Source: Brevibacillus choshinensis (GTDB lineage Bacteria > Bacillota > Bacilli > Brevibacillales > Brevibacillaceae). Taken from it: DNA of 64,000 nt. The translations under genes and the position numbers were made by a program. The number at the start of each line of letters is the position of its first letter. Positions within the stretch are counted from its first letter, which is position 1. The notes beneath the pieces are model-generated. The model saw only the letters and a program-made list of their open reading frames with translations, was not told the origin of the DNA and did no database searches. Where the stretch lies: NCBI RefSeq assembly GCF_001420695.1, contig NZ_LJJB01000007.1, positions 767,890-831,889 on the forward strand, written 5' to 3'. Shown here in pieces: positions 62,764 through 64,000 of the stretch.

Positions 62764-63705
62764 ATGAAATGGTCAGAAATCAGTATCCATACAACAGCGG
62801 AGGCTACGGAGGCGGTTTCCAGCATTCTGTATGAAATGGGCGCAAACGGTGTCGTAATCGAGGACCCAGAGGTGCTATATCGCGAGTGGGATACACCGTT
62901 TGGTGAAATCTACCAGCTCTCTCCGGATGATTTTCCGGCCGAGGGCGTATTCGTCAAAGCATACTTGCCGGTTGACAGTAGTGAGTTGTTTGATGTGGTA
63001 GAAGAATTGAAAGAACAGCTGACACAGTTGACTGAGTACGGTTTGGACATCGGAAATGCGAACATTGCCGTAAACGATGTGCACGAAGACGAGTGGGCCC
63101 ACGCCTGGAAAAAGTACTACAAGCCTGTGCATGTAACAGATCGGATGACGATCAAGCCTGTATGGGAAGAGTACGATCCTAGACATGCTGACGAAGTCAT
63201 CATCGAGATGGACCCGGGAATGGCGTTTGGTACAGGAACGCACCCGACGACGATTTTGTGTCTGCGTGCAGTGGAAAAGTACGTGGATCAAGGGGACCGT
63301 TTGTATGACGTTGGGACAGGCACAGCGATCTTGAGTATTGCCGCAATCAAGCTCGGTGCGGAGCACGTGCTGGCGATGGACCTGGACGAAGTAGCTGTTC
63401 GTTCTGCTCAGGCCAACACCGAACTAAACGGCGTTCACGAGAGCATTACAGTGAGACAAAACAATTTGCTGGATGGCGTAGAAGAACCGGTAGATATTGT
63501 GGTAGCGAACATTTTGGCTGAGGTAATCGTGCGCTTTACCGACGACGTTTACCGTGTGCTCAAACCAGAAGGTGTCTTCATTGCATCAGGGATCATTCAG
63601 GCACGTGAGGCTGACGTGAAAAAGGCGTTGACAGATTCCGGCCTCGTCGTAGTGGAAACGATTATGATCGACGACTGGGTAGCAATTGTGTCAAAAAAAA
63701 GATAG
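62764..63705 (+). CDS. prmA: Ribosomal protein L11 methyltransferase
   Basis: 313 residues. N-terminal substrate-binding domain, then a SAM domain with MDPGMAFGTGTHPTT and VGTGTAILSIAAIKL; VVANILAEV is the post-motif. It methylates L11. ATG 62764 is preceded by GGGGAGTGG; the earlier start at 62746 has no site. dnaJ-prmA-rsmE is the usual Bacillus order. Confidence 0.96.
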   Translation: MKWSEISIHTTAEATEAVSSILYEMGANGVVIEDPEVLYREWDTPFGEIYQLSPDDFPAEGVFVKAYLPVDSSELFDVVEELKEQLTQLTEYGLDIGNANIAVNDVHEDEWAHAWKKYYKPVHVTDRMTIKPVWEEYDPRHADEVIIEMDPGMAFGTGTHPTTILCLRAVEKYVDQGDRLYDVGTGTAILSIAAIKLGAEHVLAMDLDEVAVRSAQANTELNGVHESITVRQNNLLDGVEEPVDIVVANILAEVIVRFTDDVYRVLKPEGVFIASGIIQAREADVKKALTDSGLVVVETIMIDDWVAIVSKKR

Positions 63706-63723
63706 AATAGTGAGGTTGGCGAG

Positions 63724-64000
63724 ATGCAACGATATTTTGTCGAGCCAGATCACTTTACTGAACATGAGGTAACGATTGTCGGAGACGACGTCCACCATAT
63801 CGTAAACGTGATGCGGGCAAGAGAAGGCGAAGAAATATTCGTCTCTGACGGAACAGGTAGGTCTGCCGTGGCCAAGCTTGTCTCACTGTCTGCAAAAGAA
63901 GTGAGAGCGACCGTACTGGAATTATTGGCGGAGCAACGGGAATTGCCGATTCGCGTGACGATTGGCCAAGGGCTCCCGAAAGGCGAGAAGATGGAGTGGA
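63724..64000 (+). CDS. rsmE: 16S rRNA m3U1498 methyltransferase RsmE, N-terminal part
   Basis: Runs off the window end. The first 92 residues (QRYFVEPDHF, the VGDDVHHIVNVMRAREGEEI PUA-like domain, and the start of the SPOUT domain IGQGLPKGEKMEW) are typical of RsmE. It lies 18 bases after prmA. Confidence 0.93.
   Translation, partial: MQRYFVEPDHFTEHEVTIVGDDVHHIVNVMRAREGEEIFVSDGTGRSAVAKLVSLSAKEVRATVLELLAEQRELPIRVTIGQGLPKGEKMEW

Overview
The window looks like core chromosome of an endospore-forming Firmicute with moderate G+C, most likely Brevibacillus or a close Paenibacillaceae relative. That assignment is an inference. It rests on strong AGGAGG-type ribosome sites, the sporulation genes gpr, spoIIP and yqxA, a T-box leader on leuS, a CIRCE-controlled hrcA-grpE-dnaK-dnaJ operon and the Bacillus-type yqeG-yqeM cluster. 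I see no rRNA, prophage, insertion sequence, CRISPR array or obvious foreign island.

Layout. 1-9.8 kb: ctaG, a thiol-disulfide pair (thioredoxin-like protein plus BdbC), a metallophosphoesterase, a sirtuin, tRNA-Thr(CGT), a secreted YcdB/YcdC-like protein, an ABC-F ATPase, a minimal L,D-transpeptidase and a pirin. 9.9-22.8 kb: metabolic and stress genes (DUF4931/GNAT pair, CvfC-like HEAT protein, VanX-type dipeptidase, FAD oxidoreductase, a class A beta-lactamase-like hydrolase divergent from an orphan peptide-binding lipoprotein and a C26 amidohydrolase, peroxiredoxin, DinB, and a TetR/MFS efflux pair). 22.9-31 kb: the conserved yqeG-yqeH-aroE-yqeI-nadD-yqeK-rsfS-yqeM operon followed by T-box-controlled leuS. 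31-40.4 kb: a rearranged competence locus (comER, comEA, then asnB, then divergent comEC), an ECF sigma/anti-sigma pair, holA and rpsT. 40.5-43.3 kb: gpr-spoIIP-yqxA. 43.6-49.4 kb: a complete dipeptide/oligopeptide ABC importer. 49.4-54.4 kb: alpha/beta hydrolase, M24 peptidase, a frameshifted lipoprotein gene, a second ECF sigma/anti-sigma-like pair and a GNAT protein. 54.7-64 kb: lepA, hemW, the heat-shock operon, prmA and the start of rsmE.

How it works together. Several regulatory circuits can be read directly. leuS is controlled by uncharged tRNA-Leu through a T-box with a CTC specifier. The chaperone operon is repressed by HrcA at CIRCE. The first ECF sigma factor has an ECF-type promoter just before it, suggesting autoregulation. 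The tetR gene and the MFS gene after it each have the same 28-bp palindrome GAAAACT-N14-AGTTTTC in front, a likely TetR operator. A degenerate LexA-like box follows the dinB promoter. The most unusual points are the split comE locus, the matched TetR operators, the small hairpin repeats on both sides of leuS, and a probable 2-base deletion that destroyed a lipoprotein gene in front of the second ECF sigma factor. I did not find a convincing wholly new multi-gene system.
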